Assembly (NCBI GenBank): GCA_903901975.1
Contig: CAIUTB010000118.1
Span: forward strand, 117,428-181,427
Length of the DNA stretch: 64,000 bases
Source: an uncultured Bacteroidales bacterium
GTDB lineage: Bacteria; Bacteroidota; Bacteroidia; Bacteroidales; Paludibacteraceae
Direction: 5' to 3'
Shown: in pieces, positions 1-8,843 of the stretch
Numbering within the stretch: the stretch's first letter is position 1
How the letters are laid out: each line of letters begins with the position of its first letter
Notes under the pieces: generated by a model
What the model saw: the letters and a program-made list of their open reading frames with translations, nothing else
Database searches by the model: none
What the model was told of the DNA's origin: nothing
Position numbers and translations under genes: made by a program

Positions 1-1
1 A

Positions 2-748
2 GCTATCATACCTGCACGCTTTGCGTCAACCCGTTTTCCTGGAAAACCATTGGCTAATATTGGGGGAAAAACTATGATTCAGCGGGTTTACGATCAGGTT
101 TCAAAAGCAGTACAAGATGTGTATGTGGCAACCGATGATCCACGAATTTTCAATGCAGTTGAGGCTTTTGGTGGAAAAGTAATTATGACATCCGACCAGC
201 ATCGTAGCGGAACTGACCGTTGTTACGAAGCATTTACAAAATTAAAAGAACACTACGATGTCATCATCAACGTTCAGGGCGACGAGCCATTTATCCAACC
301 TGAACAAATAATGGAGTTACAGAAATGTTTCGAATATGACGAAACTCAACTGGCCACATTGGCAAAGAAAATCACTCAGAAAGAGGATTTGGAAGTTCTG
401 ACTAATCCCAATTGCCCAAAATTAATTGTGAATAAGTGGAATGAAGCACTGTATTTCAGCCGCTCAGTTATTCCATATAAACGTGGAGCTGAACTTCAAG
501 ACTGGATTTCGCTACATCCCTATCTGAAACATATTGGTATTTATGCTTATCGTGCTGATATTTTACGAGAAATAACACTTCTAGAGCAATCACCTCTTGA
601 GTTGGCCGAATCCCTTGAGCAGCTTCGTTGGTTGGAAAACGGATACAGAATTAAGGTTGGCTATACAGATGTAGAATCTATTGGTATTGACACACCGGAA
701 GATTTGGAAAAAGTTACTTATCAATTCAATTCAGCAACAACATTATAA
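2..748 (+). CDS. kdsB: 3-deoxy-manno-octulosonate cytidylyltransferase (CMP-KDO synthetase), 5' end outside window
   Basis: Activates KDO with CTP to CMP-KDO for lipopolysaccharide inner-core synthesis in the cytoplasm. The reading frame is open to the left edge, and the residues before the first in-window start codon (a TTG at 50) read IIPARFASTRFPGKPL, the nucleotide-binding N-terminus of KdsB. The gene therefore starts just upstream of the window and only a few residues are missing. Further family features are the RSGTDRCYEA segment, NVQGDEPFI and the C-terminal GIDTPEDLE. About 249 residues are visible, the usual family length. No following gene is close enough to suggest an operon (143 bp to the next). 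Confidence 0.95.
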   Translation, partial: AIIPARFASTRFPGKPLANIGGKTMIQRVYDQVSKAVQDVYVATDDPRIFNAVEAFGGKVIMTSDQHRSGTDRCYEAFTKLKEHYDVIINVQGDEPFIQPEQIMELQKCFEYDETQLATLAKKITQKEDLEVLTNPNCPKLIVNKWNEALYFSRSVIPYKRGAELQDWISLHPYLKHIGIYAYRADILREITLLEQSPLELAESLEQLRWLENGYRIKVGYTDVESIGIDTPEDLEKVTYQFNSATTL

Positions 749-838
749 GTGTTCAAAATAATTTACCAACCTATTTTTTCTATCCAATTTGCAGATTTCT
801 CTTCAAAAAAAACCAAATATTCTGCTAAAAACAAATAA

Positions 839-874
839 ATTGAATATCTAAGATTTAAAATATTCTTACTTTTG
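839..874 (+). promoter_or_regulatory. Bacteroidota-type promoter for plsC-like gene
   Basis: TACTTTTG at 867-874 fits the phylum -7 consensus TAnnTTTG, with a TTG at 840-842 as a possible -33 element (24-bp spacing, slightly long). The box overlaps the GTG at 874, so that GTG cannot be the translation start and the ATG at 892 is preferred. Confidence 0.6.
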
Positions 875-891
875 TGGAAAATTTCCGTAAT

Positions 892-1626
892 ATGAAAAAG
901 TTGTTATCCTACCCATTGTCCATTCTTGCATACAGTTGGTTTATATTTTTCATTTGCCTTTTTCAGCCCATTCAATGGATTTGTTTTAATATCTTTGGAT
1001 ATCAGGCACATAAAAAGAGTGTTGATATTCTGAATTTTTTTACAATTCTCAGCTTATATTTTATTTTTTCTAAAGTAGAAATAGAAAACAGAGAATTGAT
1101 TCCAGAAGGAAAGCCCCTCATTTTTGTAGCCAATCATCAGGGTTTGTTCGACATTATTGGAATGGGGTGGTTTTTACAAAAGTTTCATCTTAAATATGTG
1201 AGCAAAATTGAACTGGGTAAAGGCATTCCAAGCATATCATACAATCTGAATCACGGAGGTTCTGTGTTAATTGACCGCAATGACCCAAAACAGGCATTAC
1301 CAGCTTTAAAAAAGATGAGTGAATATATTGAGATGAATTGTCGTTCGGTAGTTATTTATCCCGAAGGAACCCGAACAAGAGATGGAGAACCAAAACCATT
1401 TGCAGCCAGTGGTCTGAAAATACTATGTAAATATGCTCCAAGTGCTTATGTAGTACCGGTTACTATTAACAATTCCTGGAAGATATTTCGATATGGAAAT
1501 TTTCCTCTGGGCATTGGCAACCCTGTAAAATTTAGTGTTCATGAACCCATGAAAGTAAGTGAATACGATTTTAATACGCTGTTCGAAAAAACTGAGCAGG
1601 CAATTATTACTGATATTATCAATTAA
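892..1626 (+). CDS. 1-acyl-sn-glycerol-3-phosphate acyltransferase family protein
   Basis: PlsC-type enzyme that transfers an acyl chain to a lysophospholipid at the membrane. The catalytic H(X4)D motif is NHQGLFD (His82, Asp87 counted from the ATG at 892) and the substrate-binding EGTR box is at about 158-161. A hydrophobic N-terminal segment (LSYPLSILAYSWFIFFI) anchors the protein. Its 244 residues match the family. The longer frame from a GTG at 874 is rejected because that codon lies inside the promoter -7 box. Whether this is the main PlsC or a side-specificity paralogue cannot be told; a second, shorter acyltransferase is at 48935. Confidence 0.88.
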   Translation: MKKLLSYPLSILAYSWFIFFICLFQPIQWICFNIFGYQAHKKSVDILNFFTILSLYFIFSKVEIENRELIPEGKPLIFVANHQGLFDIIGMGWFLQKFHLKYVSKIELGKGIPSISYNLNHGGSVLIDRNDPKQALPALKKMSEYIEMNCRSVVIYPEGTRTRDGEPKPFAASGLKILCKYAPSAYVVPVTINNSWKIFRYGNFPLGIGNPVKFSVHEPMKVSEYDFNTLFEKTEQAIITDIIN

Positions 1627-1675
1627 ATTAAACTTCTACAGATACTACAAAGGAAACAATAAAACATCAGTTTTA

Positions 1676-2572
1676 TTATAAACTGTCAACAACCCCTCTG
1701 TCTTTCTTCAGCTGGTCAACTAACTCATCCAAACTATTAAATTTCCGTTCGTCGCGAATTTTTTCGAGGAATTCTACTTTTATAGTCTGATTGTAAATGT
1801 CCTGGTCGAATTTTAGAATATGCACTTCGAGGCTCGTATGATAGCTGTTGTTCAGGGTGGGGCGTGTACCGATATTCATCATGCCTTTGTAAACGATTTC
1901 GTTGTGATACACCCTTACAGCATACACACCAAATGGAGGAATAAGTTTATCGGAATCAAGAGCTTGTAGATTGGCAGTAGGAAAACCGATTTTTCGTCCG
2001 ACACGAAAACCGTCTATCACTTTTCCCTGAAAAGAATATGGGTAGGTCAGTAATTTGTTGGCATGGACAATATCGCCCTGACTGATTGCCAACCGAATGT
2101 CAGATGAGCTTACATGCCGGTCTTCGGGGGTTTTGTAGCGTCCGGCTTGTACCACTTCCATGCCCAACATTTCTCCATACTGTTTATATTCAAGAAAACC
2201 GTCAGCACGGCTATGTCCAAAACGGTGGTCGTGACCGACGAGTAAGGTTATGACCTTATATTGTTCTTTTAGTACCGTTTTCAGAAAATCAAATGCAGGG
2301 AGTTGAGCCAAATCCAATGTAAAATCCATGACTACGCAACGGTCAACCCCTGTTGTTTCAAGTTGTTCGATTTTTTCATAAAGTGTATTAAGCAGTTGAG
2401 GTTGATAATCGGAATTTAGTACTTTGCGGGGGTGAATGTTGAATGTTATCAGCAAACTTTGCATATTTCTGGCCTTAGCCAGCGATTTTAGTTCCTCAAT
2501 CAGGAACCTATGACCGGCATGAACTCCATCGAAAAATCCTATTGTGGCAACGTAATTTAATTCAGAATGCAT
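1676..2572 (-). CDS. ribF: bifunctional riboflavin kinase / FAD synthetase
   Basis: Makes FMN from riboflavin and then FAD. The N-terminal FAD synthetase nucleotidyltransferase domain shows GFFDGVHAGH (HIGH-like motif) and the SSSDIRLAISQGD segment; the C-terminal flavokinase domain (from about residue 175) shows GRKIGFPTANL and GVYAVRV. It has 298 residues from the ATG at 2572, which has GGA about 7 bases upstream; the frame extends to a TTG at 2581 but ATG is preferred. It lies 26 bp downstream of the HAD phosphatase gene on the same strand, so the two are probably cotranscribed. Confidence 0.95.
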   Translation of the reverse strand: MHSELNYVATIGFFDGVHAGHRFLIEELKSLAKARNMQSLLITFNIHPRKVLNSDYQPQLLNTLYEKIEQLETTGVDRCVVMDFTLDLAQLPAFDFLKTVLKEQYKVITLLVGHDHRFGHSRADGFLEYKQYGEMLGMEVVQAGRYKTPEDRHVSSSDIRLAISQGDIVHANKLLTYPYSFQGKVIDGFRVGRKIGFPTANLQALDSDKLIPPFGVYAVRVYHNEIVYKGMMNIGTRPTLNNSYHTSLEVHILKFDQDIYNQTIKVEFLEKIRDERKFNSLDELVDQLKKDRGVVDSL

Positions 2573-2598
2573 AATTTCCAATTCTCAAGTTTCATCTA

Positions 2599-3222
2599 TC
2601 AACTGTAAACAAATTTTCTCAAATCCTCCTTTACATCCACCAAAAAACTTTGAATACCGAGTTTAGTAGCTTGTTCAATGTTTTTTGGTCCGTCGTCCAG
2701 AAACAGACATTCTTCAGGCTTTACTTTTGCATCTTTCAATAGTGCCTGGAAGATTTCCGCATCCGGTTTCGCCATTTTCATGTCGTACGACAAGTAGCTT
2801 TTTTCAAACACATCATCCATTTTCAACCCAAAACGTGAAAATTCATTGGCAGCACTGATTTCGATATGCAATGGATTAGTATTGCTCAGTAATAATAAAC
2901 GATATTTCTTTTTCAGTTCGAGCAATAATTCGATTTTATAATCCGGAATATCCACCAAAAACAGACACCAGGCATCAATAATTTGTTGGTTGGTAAGCGG
3001 TAGGGCTGTAAGTTTCCGTACATTTTCGCAAAATTCAGTAACGCCAATTTCGCCTTTTTCAAATTGCAGAAAAAACCCTTTTTGTCCAAAATTGCTAAGA
3101 TTTTCTTCAAAATTCTTAACGCCCAACTCCTTGAATCGTTTAATACAACGGTCTAAATCAAGATTTATTAAAACGCCTCCGAAATCGAAAATGATAGTGC
3201 TTATATTTTCAGTGTGAATCAT
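2599..3222 (-). CDS. HAD-superfamily hydrolase, YihX-like sugar-phosphate phosphatase
   Basis: HAD phosphatase with motif I DFGGVLINLDLD, motif II LLLSNTNP, motif III lysine in KMAKPDAEIF, and motif IV FLDDGPKNIEQA. The order and the FGGV motif place it with YihX/epoxide-hydrolase-N-like phosphatases; the substrate cannot be read from the sequence. 207 residues, complete. The last codons and stop (near 2599-2610) coincide with one of the AGTTNAY heptamer tracts, so the C-terminal residues may be repeat-derived. It precedes ribF in a likely operon, but no flavin role is proven; some HAD enzymes do dephosphorylate flavin intermediates. Confidence 0.85.
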   Translation of the reverse strand: MIHTENISTIIFDFGGVLINLDLDRCIKRFKELGVKNFEENLSNFGQKGFFLQFEKGEIGVTEFCENVRKLTALPLTNQQIIDAWCLFLVDIPDYKIELLLELKKKYRLLLLSNTNPLHIEISAANEFSRFGLKMDDVFEKSYLSYDMKMAKPDAEIFQALLKDAKVKPEECLFLDDGPKNIEQATKLGIQSFLVDVKEDLRKFVYS

Positions 3223-3280
3223 GTGAGCAAGTAAATTTAGCCTTTTGTCAAACCCTTGAAGTCAGTTTCTTTAGAAACAT

Positions 3281-4144
3281 CTATCGGATGCGAATCCGGG
3301 TACCTTTTTTCAGTTTGGCTTTAGTTTTCAGTCCATTTAATTTGCAAAGAGCCTTTACACTGATACCGTTTCGGGCAGCTACTTTCTTCAATGTATCTCC
3401 TTTCTTGACCTTGTAGTATTTTACTGAAGCAAATAATTTTACTTCGTGCTGATAGTAGAAGGCATTCTTTTTGGTCATCAAATAGGTTTTTGCCAAAACC
3501 TGTCCACTATTAAAATTGATAATGTGAGCCGGATTTATAGCATTTCCAATATAACGCGTTTCAAAATGAAGATGAGGTCCGGTGGAATGACCTGTATTTC
3601 CTCCAAAGGCAATTAACTCACCGCCTTTGACGTTTTGGTTCAGTGCCACTAGTACTGCTGAAAGATGTGCATATACTGTTTCCAGTCCATTGTCATGTCT
3701 AACAACAATGTAATTACCATACCCACGTCCTTCATAATTAATTAAACGGATTTTCCCGGAGAATGCGCAGCGAACAGAATCGCCCACTTTTAGGCGCAGA
3801 TCAATTCCATAGTGAAAACGATACCGCCTCGGTCCGAAAACCGAAGTTACCCCACCACGAACCGGAATGAAAAAGTTAGAAACGTCAATACGCACTGAAT
3901 CAGGCAAGCTGTCAATCGGAATTTTGTAGGGATTCACATGGTCACTCGTCCACATATCGTTGTAGATATCATCGGCCGGGTGATTTTCCATCAAGTCATC
4001 CGAATTATCGTTCAACATTTCCTTGTAAATGTTGGTCGTGTCTTTTTTCGGAATTAATAAAAAATTATTGAGCTGAGCATAACCCCCAAAAGTTGAGAGA
4101 AAAAAGGCGAGAAAAGTAATGTGTTTTTTGAGGGAAATAAACAT
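3281..4144 (-). CDS. secreted M23 metallopeptidase with C-terminal LysM domain
   Basis: Probable murein endopeptidase or division/cell-wall activator acting in the periplasm. A signal peptide (residues 1 to about 23, ending GGYAQ) is followed by an M23 domain with zinc-ligand motifs HYGIDL and the HLHFET motif of the LytM core, then a C-terminal LysM-like repeat starting YYKVKKGDTLKKVAARNGIS, which binds peptidoglycan. 287 residues. The unusual order, peptidase first and LysM last, is frequent in Bacteroidota. The upstream region carries a five-unit heptamer repeat tract at 4146-4180. Confidence 0.9.
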   Translation of the reverse strand: MFISLKKHITFLAFFLSTFGGYAQLNNFLLIPKKDTTNIYKEMLNDNSDDLMENHPADDIYNDMWTSDHVNPYKIPIDSLPDSVRIDVSNFFIPVRGGVTSVFGPRRYRFHYGIDLRLKVGDSVRCAFSGKIRLINYEGRGYGNYIVVRHDNGLETVYAHLSAVLVALNQNVKGGELIAFGGNTGHSTGPHLHFETRYIGNAINPAHIINFNSGQVLAKTYLMTKKNAFYYQHEVKLFASVKYYKVKKGDTLKKVAARNGISVKALCKLNGLKTKAKLKKGTRIRIR

Positions 4145-4145
4145 T

Positions 4146-4180
4146 AGTAATTAGTTGGCAGTTTATCGTTTACAGTTTAT
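4146..4180. repeat. heptamer tract (AGTTNAY)5
   Basis: Five consecutive 7-base units (AGTAATT, AGTTGGC, AGTTTAT, CGTTTAC, AGTTTAT) directly upstream of the M23 peptidase start. It belongs to a dispersed period-7 family also seen at 2596, 4225, 36962, 41478, 46369, 49484 and 53271. Confidence 0.8.
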
Positions 4181-4224
4181 AATGAATTAAATAAGCAATT
4201 TGTTGTTTAAATTTTTAACTAATA

Positions 4225-4245
4225 ATAAACTGTCAACTATGAACT
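4225..4245. repeat. heptamer tract, 3 units
   Basis: ATAAACT, GTCAACT, ATGAACT, the reverse complement of the AGTTNAY family, sitting just downstream of the ndk stop codon. Confidence 0.7.
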
Positions 4246-4248
4246 AAT

Positions 4249-4710
4249 TTAAATTTCGTCGTTAGCGTATAAAAAATTTAAATTGTGTTGGTCAAATTCA
4301 AAGATTTCATTTTGATTGAAAAACCTTGCCAACTCAGTTTTTGCATTTTCAACGTTATCAGAGGTATGAATAATATTTTCCTGAACACTCATACTGAAAT
4401 CGCCTCTTATAGTTCCCAAAGCTGCTTCACGACCATTTGTTTTTCCAGCCATTTCGTGTACAATATGAACAGCATCCAGTCCTTTTAAGCAACAAACAAT
4501 AACCGGAGTTATCATCATCGAGTCTTTAATCCGTTTGAAAAATGGACGTTGAACCAAGTGGGCATAATGTTCAGCCAGAATCTCTTCAGTCAGTTGTGTC
4601 ATTTTAATCCCACATACTTGCAGCCCTTTTCGTTCGAAACGATGAATAACTTCACCAATTAAACCACGTTGAATTGCTCCCGGTTTGATAATGACAAGTG
4701 TTTTTTCCAT
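4249..4710 (-). CDS. ndk: nucleoside diphosphate kinase
   Basis: Transfers the gamma phosphate between nucleoside triphosphates and diphosphates through a phosphohistidine. The start TLVIIKPGAIQRG is the family signature, and the catalytic histidine is His115 in NIIHTSDN, followed by the conserved acidic FEF region. 153 residues, normal for the phylum. A promoter lies upstream at 4773-4803. It is transcribed alone. Confidence 0.96.
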   Translation of the reverse strand: MEKTLVIIKPGAIQRGLIGEVIHRFERKGLQVCGIKMTQLTEEILAEHYAHLVQRPFFKRIKDSMMITPVIVCCLKGLDAVHIVHEMAGKTNGREAALGTIRGDFSMSVQENIIHTSDNVENAKTELARFFNQNEIFEFDQHNLNFLYANDEI

Positions 4711-4772
4711 AATGTTAAGTAATTTTAATTGGAAATTAACTAATTGGAAATTGAGAGTTGTTTATTCCTCTC

Positions 4773-4803
4773 CAAAATTAAAGAAATGCGCTTAGCGGTC
4801 AAA
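4773..4803 (-). promoter_or_regulatory. promoter of ndk
   Basis: On the minus strand TAATTTTG (4780 to 4773) matches TAnnTTTG, and TTTTG at 4803-4800 lies 19 bp further upstream as a -33 element. The spacing is ideal for Bacteroidota RNA polymerase. Confidence 0.6.
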
Positions 4804-4818
4804 ACAAATTCAACTTTC

Positions 4819-6915
4819 TTAACTTATTGAACCCCAATTTAAGGTATTTGTCTTCAATTTACTTAATTGTGCGGCCATAACCCGATTTTCAGTTTTTTCA
4901 AGTTTCATATCGTCTTCCAAAATTTCAATGGCAGCATTTCGGGCAATCTCCAGCATTCGGCCATCCTGAGCTAAGTTGGCTATTTTTAATTCAAAAGGCA
5001 TCCCGCTTTGTTGTGTTCCTTCCAGATCTCCGGGACCTCGAAGCCGTAAATCTGCTTCCGAAATTTCAAATCCGTCATTCGTTCGTACCATGATTTCCAT
5101 ACGTTTGCGGGTATCAGAACCTAATTTATGATCTGTCAATAATATGCAAAACGATTGTTCCGCTCCACGACCGACACGTCCACGCAACTGATGCAATTGT
5201 GACAGTCCAAAACGCTGCGCACTTTCAATCACCATAACCGAAGCATTGGGTACATTTACACCCACTTCAATCACCGTGGTAGCCACCATTATCTGCGTTT
5301 CGCCCGATACAAATTTCTGCATCTGAAATTCTTTTTCAGCCGCTTTCAGTTTGCCGTGAATCATACTGATTTTGTAAGTTGGAAAAACTTCGCGCATGTA
5401 TACGAAACCGCTTTCGAGATTTTGCAAATCGCTTTTTTCAGATTCCTGAATAAGTGGATAAACAATGTAAATCTGTCGCCCGATTTCCACTTGTTTGGCA
5501 ATAAACTGGTTGAGTCCTTGTCTCTTGTTTTCGTAATAATGATAGGTCTGAATAGGCTTTCGTCCAGGCGGAAGTTCATCAATGACCGAAACGCTCAGGT
5601 CGCCGTAGAGCGTCATAGCGAGCGTGCGGGGAATGGGCGTGGCGGTCATCACCAGAATATGAGGTGGATTAACGTTCTTTTTCCAGAGTTTTGAGCGTTG
5701 CTCCACACCAAAGCGATGTTGTTCATCGATAACCACTAAACCCAGATTTTTAAATTGTACCACGTCTTCAATCAGGGCATGTGTACCAATCAAGATATTC
5801 AGTTCTCCGCTACGGAGTTTTTCATGCAGTTCTACACGGGCTTTGGGTTTGGTTGACCCGGTAAGTAAGGCAACACTTACACCCAAATCGCCGAGAAATT
5901 CATTCAAACTGGCAAAATGCTGGGTTGCCAGAATTTCGGTGGGAGCCATGATACAGGTCTGAAAACCATTGTCAATTGCAATCAACATAGCCATCAATGC
6001 TACGAGTGTTTTTCCGCTACCTACGTCGCCCTGTAGCAGTCGGTTCATTTGTCTGCCCGATGCCACATCTACCCGAATCTCTCGAATAACCCTTTTTTGG
6101 GCATTAGTCAGTTCAAATGGCAGAAAATCTTTGTAAAAAGTATTGAAATAATGACCGATTTGTCCAAACACAAACCCCCGAAAATGCTGGTCGCGCCACT
6201 TGGTTTGTTGCAGGATATTGAGTTGAATATAAAACAACTCCTCAAATTTCAGCCGCTGCCGGGCTTTTTTAAGCAGATCGGCATTCTTGGGAAAATGGAT
6301 ATTGACCAGCGAATCGGTGAGATTCAGCAAGGCAAATTTCTTAAGTAAATAGGCGGGAAGCGTTTCGGGAATACCGCTTCGAATGGATTGAACGAGTGGA
6401 AAAAGAATTTTCTGAATCATTTTAGAATTCAAAAAACTGCTTTTCATCTTTTCCGACGTATTGTAAAAGGGTTGCAATCCCATTTGTTCGGGCGGTGGCA
6501 GTTGCGAAGGTAAATCTAACTCTGGGTGTTGTAAATTAAATTTTCCATTAAAAAAACTTGGTTTTCCAAAGACAACATATTCAATACCGGTTTTATATTT
6601 ATCCAGAATAAAACTAATGCCCTTAAACCATACTAACTCAATCGTATCGCGTCCGTCAGTAAATATAGCAACGAGCCGCTGCTTTGGACTTTCACCTACT
6701 TTTTCGAAGCGGATAATTTGACCTTTGACTTGAATAAACGGCATTTCTTCCGAAATCTCATGCAGGTAATAATAGCGACTGCGGTCGATGTATTTGTAGG
6801 GGTAATGCCGCAATAAATCTTCTGCCGAATGAATGTCGAGTTCATTCGCCAGCAATTCTGCCTTTTTCGGTCCAACACCGGGCAGAAATTTTATGTCCTG
6901 ATAGGAGAGATCCAT
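4819..6915 (-). CDS. recG: ATP-dependent DNA helicase RecG
   Basis: Branch-migrating helicase that remodels stalled replication forks and Holliday junctions. It shows the N-terminal wedge/OB domain, Walker A GDVGSGKT, DEQH box, the motif III segment MTATPIPRTLAMT, and the motif VI region QLRGRVGRG. From ATG 6915 it has 698 residues, the family length; the longer frame to 7038 adds 41 residues that overlap the preceding gene and is rejected. Only 2 bp separate it from the upstream acyltransferase stop, so translation is probably coupled in the ispD-acyltransferase-recG operon. Confidence 0.96.
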   Translation of the reverse strand: MDLSYQDIKFLPGVGPKKAELLANELDIHSAEDLLRHYPYKYIDRSRYYYLHEISEEMPFIQVKGQIIRFEKVGESPKQRLVAIFTDGRDTIELVWFKGISFILDKYKTGIEYVVFGKPSFFNGKFNLQHPELDLPSQLPPPEQMGLQPFYNTSEKMKSSFLNSKMIQKILFPLVQSIRSGIPETLPAYLLKKFALLNLTDSLVNIHFPKNADLLKKARQRLKFEELFYIQLNILQQTKWRDQHFRGFVFGQIGHYFNTFYKDFLPFELTNAQKRVIREIRVDVASGRQMNRLLQGDVGSGKTLVALMAMLIAIDNGFQTCIMAPTEILATQHFASLNEFLGDLGVSVALLTGSTKPKARVELHEKLRSGELNILIGTHALIEDVVQFKNLGLVVIDEQHRFGVEQRSKLWKKNVNPPHILVMTATPIPRTLAMTLYGDLSVSVIDELPPGRKPIQTYHYYENKRQGLNQFIAKQVEIGRQIYIVYPLIQESEKSDLQNLESGFVYMREVFPTYKISMIHGKLKAAEKEFQMQKFVSGETQIMVATTVIEVGVNVPNASVMVIESAQRFGLSQLHQLRGRVGRGAEQSFCILLTDHKLGSDTRKRMEIMVRTNDGFEISEADLRLRGPGDLEGTQQSGMPFELKIANLAQDGRMLEIARNAAIEILEDDMKLEKTENRVMAAQLSKLKTNTLNWGSIS

Positions 6916-6917
6916 GT

Positions 6918-7994
6918 TTATCCTGAAATATAATTTCCTCCCGGCACTTTTCGTAAAACAAAAATCATCCCGAATGAACTTATCAGCACTAAACTCACAA
7001 TTGCCGGCAGTGAAAGTAAGGGATGTGCCATTGTCCAAAAGATTTTATGATCAAATAATAAGTTGATAATCAGCACATGTACCAGATAAATCCCATAACT
7101 GTAATTACTCAGATTGGTTATAAACCAACGGACAATTTTGTTATTTGTTGCTATGTCTTTTAATAAAATAAAAAGTGCCACCGATTGAAGCAAGGTGTTT
7201 GGAGTCAGACTTCCGTACATGCTGGTGTCCAGTTTATGAGCTTGTTTGCTCAAAAACCAGGTAGAAACTGCTGCGATTAAAATGGTCAGAATGAAAACAA
7301 ATGCAGCAAGAATTCTGATGCGATATGAAGGAATTTGAACTTTCATTAATTGATATCCCAGCACTAAATAACCGGAATACATAATATATCCAAAAAAATG
7401 CTGTAGCAAAACAGGCCAACTCGAAATTGTAAACCAATGAAAGGTTTGTGCCACGTTAATCAATATCCAAACTAACAGTATTGACCATAAAGTGGTTTTA
7501 TTTAATTTACGAACAGCTTTTCCCAAAAATGGCACAAAAACATAAATAATCACTATCATATAAATATACCAGAAATGCCTTGAAATACTCTGATTTACAA
7601 ACAGATTTAAAGCCCAGCTAAAGATCGAAAACAGATCGGCTGGTTGAGATTTAGTGGGCAAGTTTTGCCATAAATAAACACAATAAATTGCCGACCAAAA
7701 CAAAAAGGGAACCAAAACCCGCATAAATCGTCTCAGATAAAAATCACCCAATTTGTAGGTTTTGCTTAGCATGGTAGCTCCACTCAGCATTAAAAACATA
7801 GCAATTACAAAACGTACACAGCTGTCAATGCCGTTTCCAATCCACCAAAACTCCATGTTTCTTCCATAAGTCATTTTCAGCACCGGCGTACTTACGTGGA
7901 TAATAATAACTCCAAGTGTTGCCAATGCCCTTAATGTATCGAGAAATTGTATGTTTGCTTTATTTGACATTTTTATTTGGTAGTGACAGGTCAT
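6918..7994 (-). CDS. acyltransferase-3 family membrane protein
   Basis: Integral membrane acyltransferase of the OafA/NolL (Acyl_transf_3) family, which O-acetylates or O-acylates surface polysaccharides. The N-terminus has the family signature FLDTLRALATLGVIIIHV, with its catalytic-type histidine, followed by about ten hydrophobic helices. 358 residues from an ATG that overlaps the ispD stop as ATGA, a classical coupling arrangement; an internal ATG at 7970 (MSNKANIQ) is an alternative. The substrate is unknown. Its position between ispD and recG does not indicate a pathway. Confidence 0.85.
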   Translation of the reverse strand: MTCHYQIKMSNKANIQFLDTLRALATLGVIIIHVSTPVLKMTYGRNMEFWWIGNGIDSCVRFVIAMFLMLSGATMLSKTYKLGDFYLRRFMRVLVPFLFWSAIYCVYLWQNLPTKSQPADLFSIFSWALNLFVNQSISRHFWYIYMIVIIYVFVPFLGKAVRKLNKTTLWSILLVWILINVAQTFHWFTISSWPVLLQHFFGYIMYSGYLVLGYQLMKVQIPSYRIRILAAFVFILTILIAAVSTWFLSKQAHKLDTSMYGSLTPNTLLQSVALFILLKDIATNNKIVRWFITNLSNYSYGIYLVHVLIINLLFDHKIFWTMAHPLLSLPAIVSLVLISSFGMIFVLRKVPGGNYISG

Positions 7995-8659
7995 GACATG
8001 ATTGATTCAGCCATTTTCAGATCAAATTCGGTGGTGATTTTGATGTTTTCACGATTCCCCTCTACCAACTTAATTTTTGCTCCAAGAGCTTCTACTACTG
8101 AAGCATCATCGGTGAATAGTGGAGTATATTCCTGTTCGTAAGCTTTTTTTAATAGTTCTGCGTCAAAAACCTGTGGTGTTTGAACCAGTTTAAATGAGTT
8201 CCGGTCAACCGATTGGCTGGCATTTTCAGTCACTTGACGTATACTATCCACCAAATCAACAACAGGAATGGCTGCATCGAATTTTTCGGCAGTTTCAAAG
8301 CAGCGTGCAATAGTATCAACACTCACCAACGCACGAACACCATCGTGAACAGCCACCAATGCAGGAGCACTTATAGCTTCGAGTCCGTTTTTTACAGAAT
8401 CGAAACGGGTATTCCCTCCGGGAATAATCTCATGATTCAGGCTGAAGTTGTGTACAATACATAGCTCCTTCCATAAATCAATCTGAACAGCCGGTAAAAC
8501 CAGAATCAGTTTCATGCTTGCTTCAAATTGATGAAAAACATCGAGAGTATGCATTAATATCGGTTTTCCCTGAATTTCAATAAATTGCTTGGGAATATAG
8601 GCTTTCATACGTTCGCCTTTTCCTCCGGCAACAATAATAGTAATTTTTGGTTTTGACAT
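7991..8659 (-). CDS. ispD: 2-C-methyl-D-erythritol 4-phosphate cytidylyltransferase
   Basis: Third step of the non-mevalonate isoprenoid pathway: MEP plus CTP gives CDP-ME. The N-terminal nucleotide-binding loop reads IIVAGGKGERM, followed by PKQFIEIQGKPILMHT and the central VHDGVRALV signature; the TFTDDASVVE-like segment is present as LFTDDASVVEA. From ATG 8659 it has 222 residues. A longer frame from 8683 is rejected because its start falls in the promoter box at 8681-8688. First gene of the operon with the acyltransferase and recG. Confidence 0.95.
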   Translation of the reverse strand: MSKPKITIIVAGGKGERMKAYIPKQFIEIQGKPILMHTLDVFHQFEASMKLILVLPAVQIDLWKELCIVHNFSLNHEIIPGGNTRFDSVKNGLEAISAPALVAVHDGVRALVSVDTIARCFETAEKFDAAIPVVDLVDSIRQVTENASQSVDRNSFKLVQTPQVFDAELLKKAYEQEYTPLFTDDASVVEALGAKIKLVEGNRENIKITTEFDLKMAESIMS

Positions 8660-8680
8660 GGATTTAGAATTAAACAAGAA

Positions 8681-8688
8681 CAAAGATA
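8681..8688 (-). promoter_or_regulatory. -7 box for ispD operon
   Basis: Minus-strand TATCTTTG, matching TAnnTTTG, about 22 bp upstream of the ispD ATG. No good -33 element at the expected spacing. Confidence 0.5.
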
Positions 8689-8790
8689 AGCATTAAGCAA
8701 CTAATAATTAATAATTCATAATTAAAAATTATCAATATAATTGACAGACAGAATGTTATAACGTTTTTTGGGAATATATTTCCTAAACTT

Positions 8791-8822
8791 GTCAGAAAAC
8801 CCATAACAATTTCATAACTTTG
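8791..8822 (+). promoter_or_regulatory. promoter of SPOR protein-folE
   Basis: TTG at 8791-8793 and TAACTTTG at 8815-8822 with 21-bp spacing fit the Bacteroidota consensus. The box covers the TTG at 8820, which therefore is not a start codon. Confidence 0.65.
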
Positions 8823-8843
8823 CAGCCTAAAAAAAATACAGGA

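Noticed and set aside
6916..7038. Longer RecG start (739 residues)
   Set aside because: The extra 41 residues overlap the acyltransferase gene and do not resemble RecG; the ATG at 6915 starts the known wedge domain.
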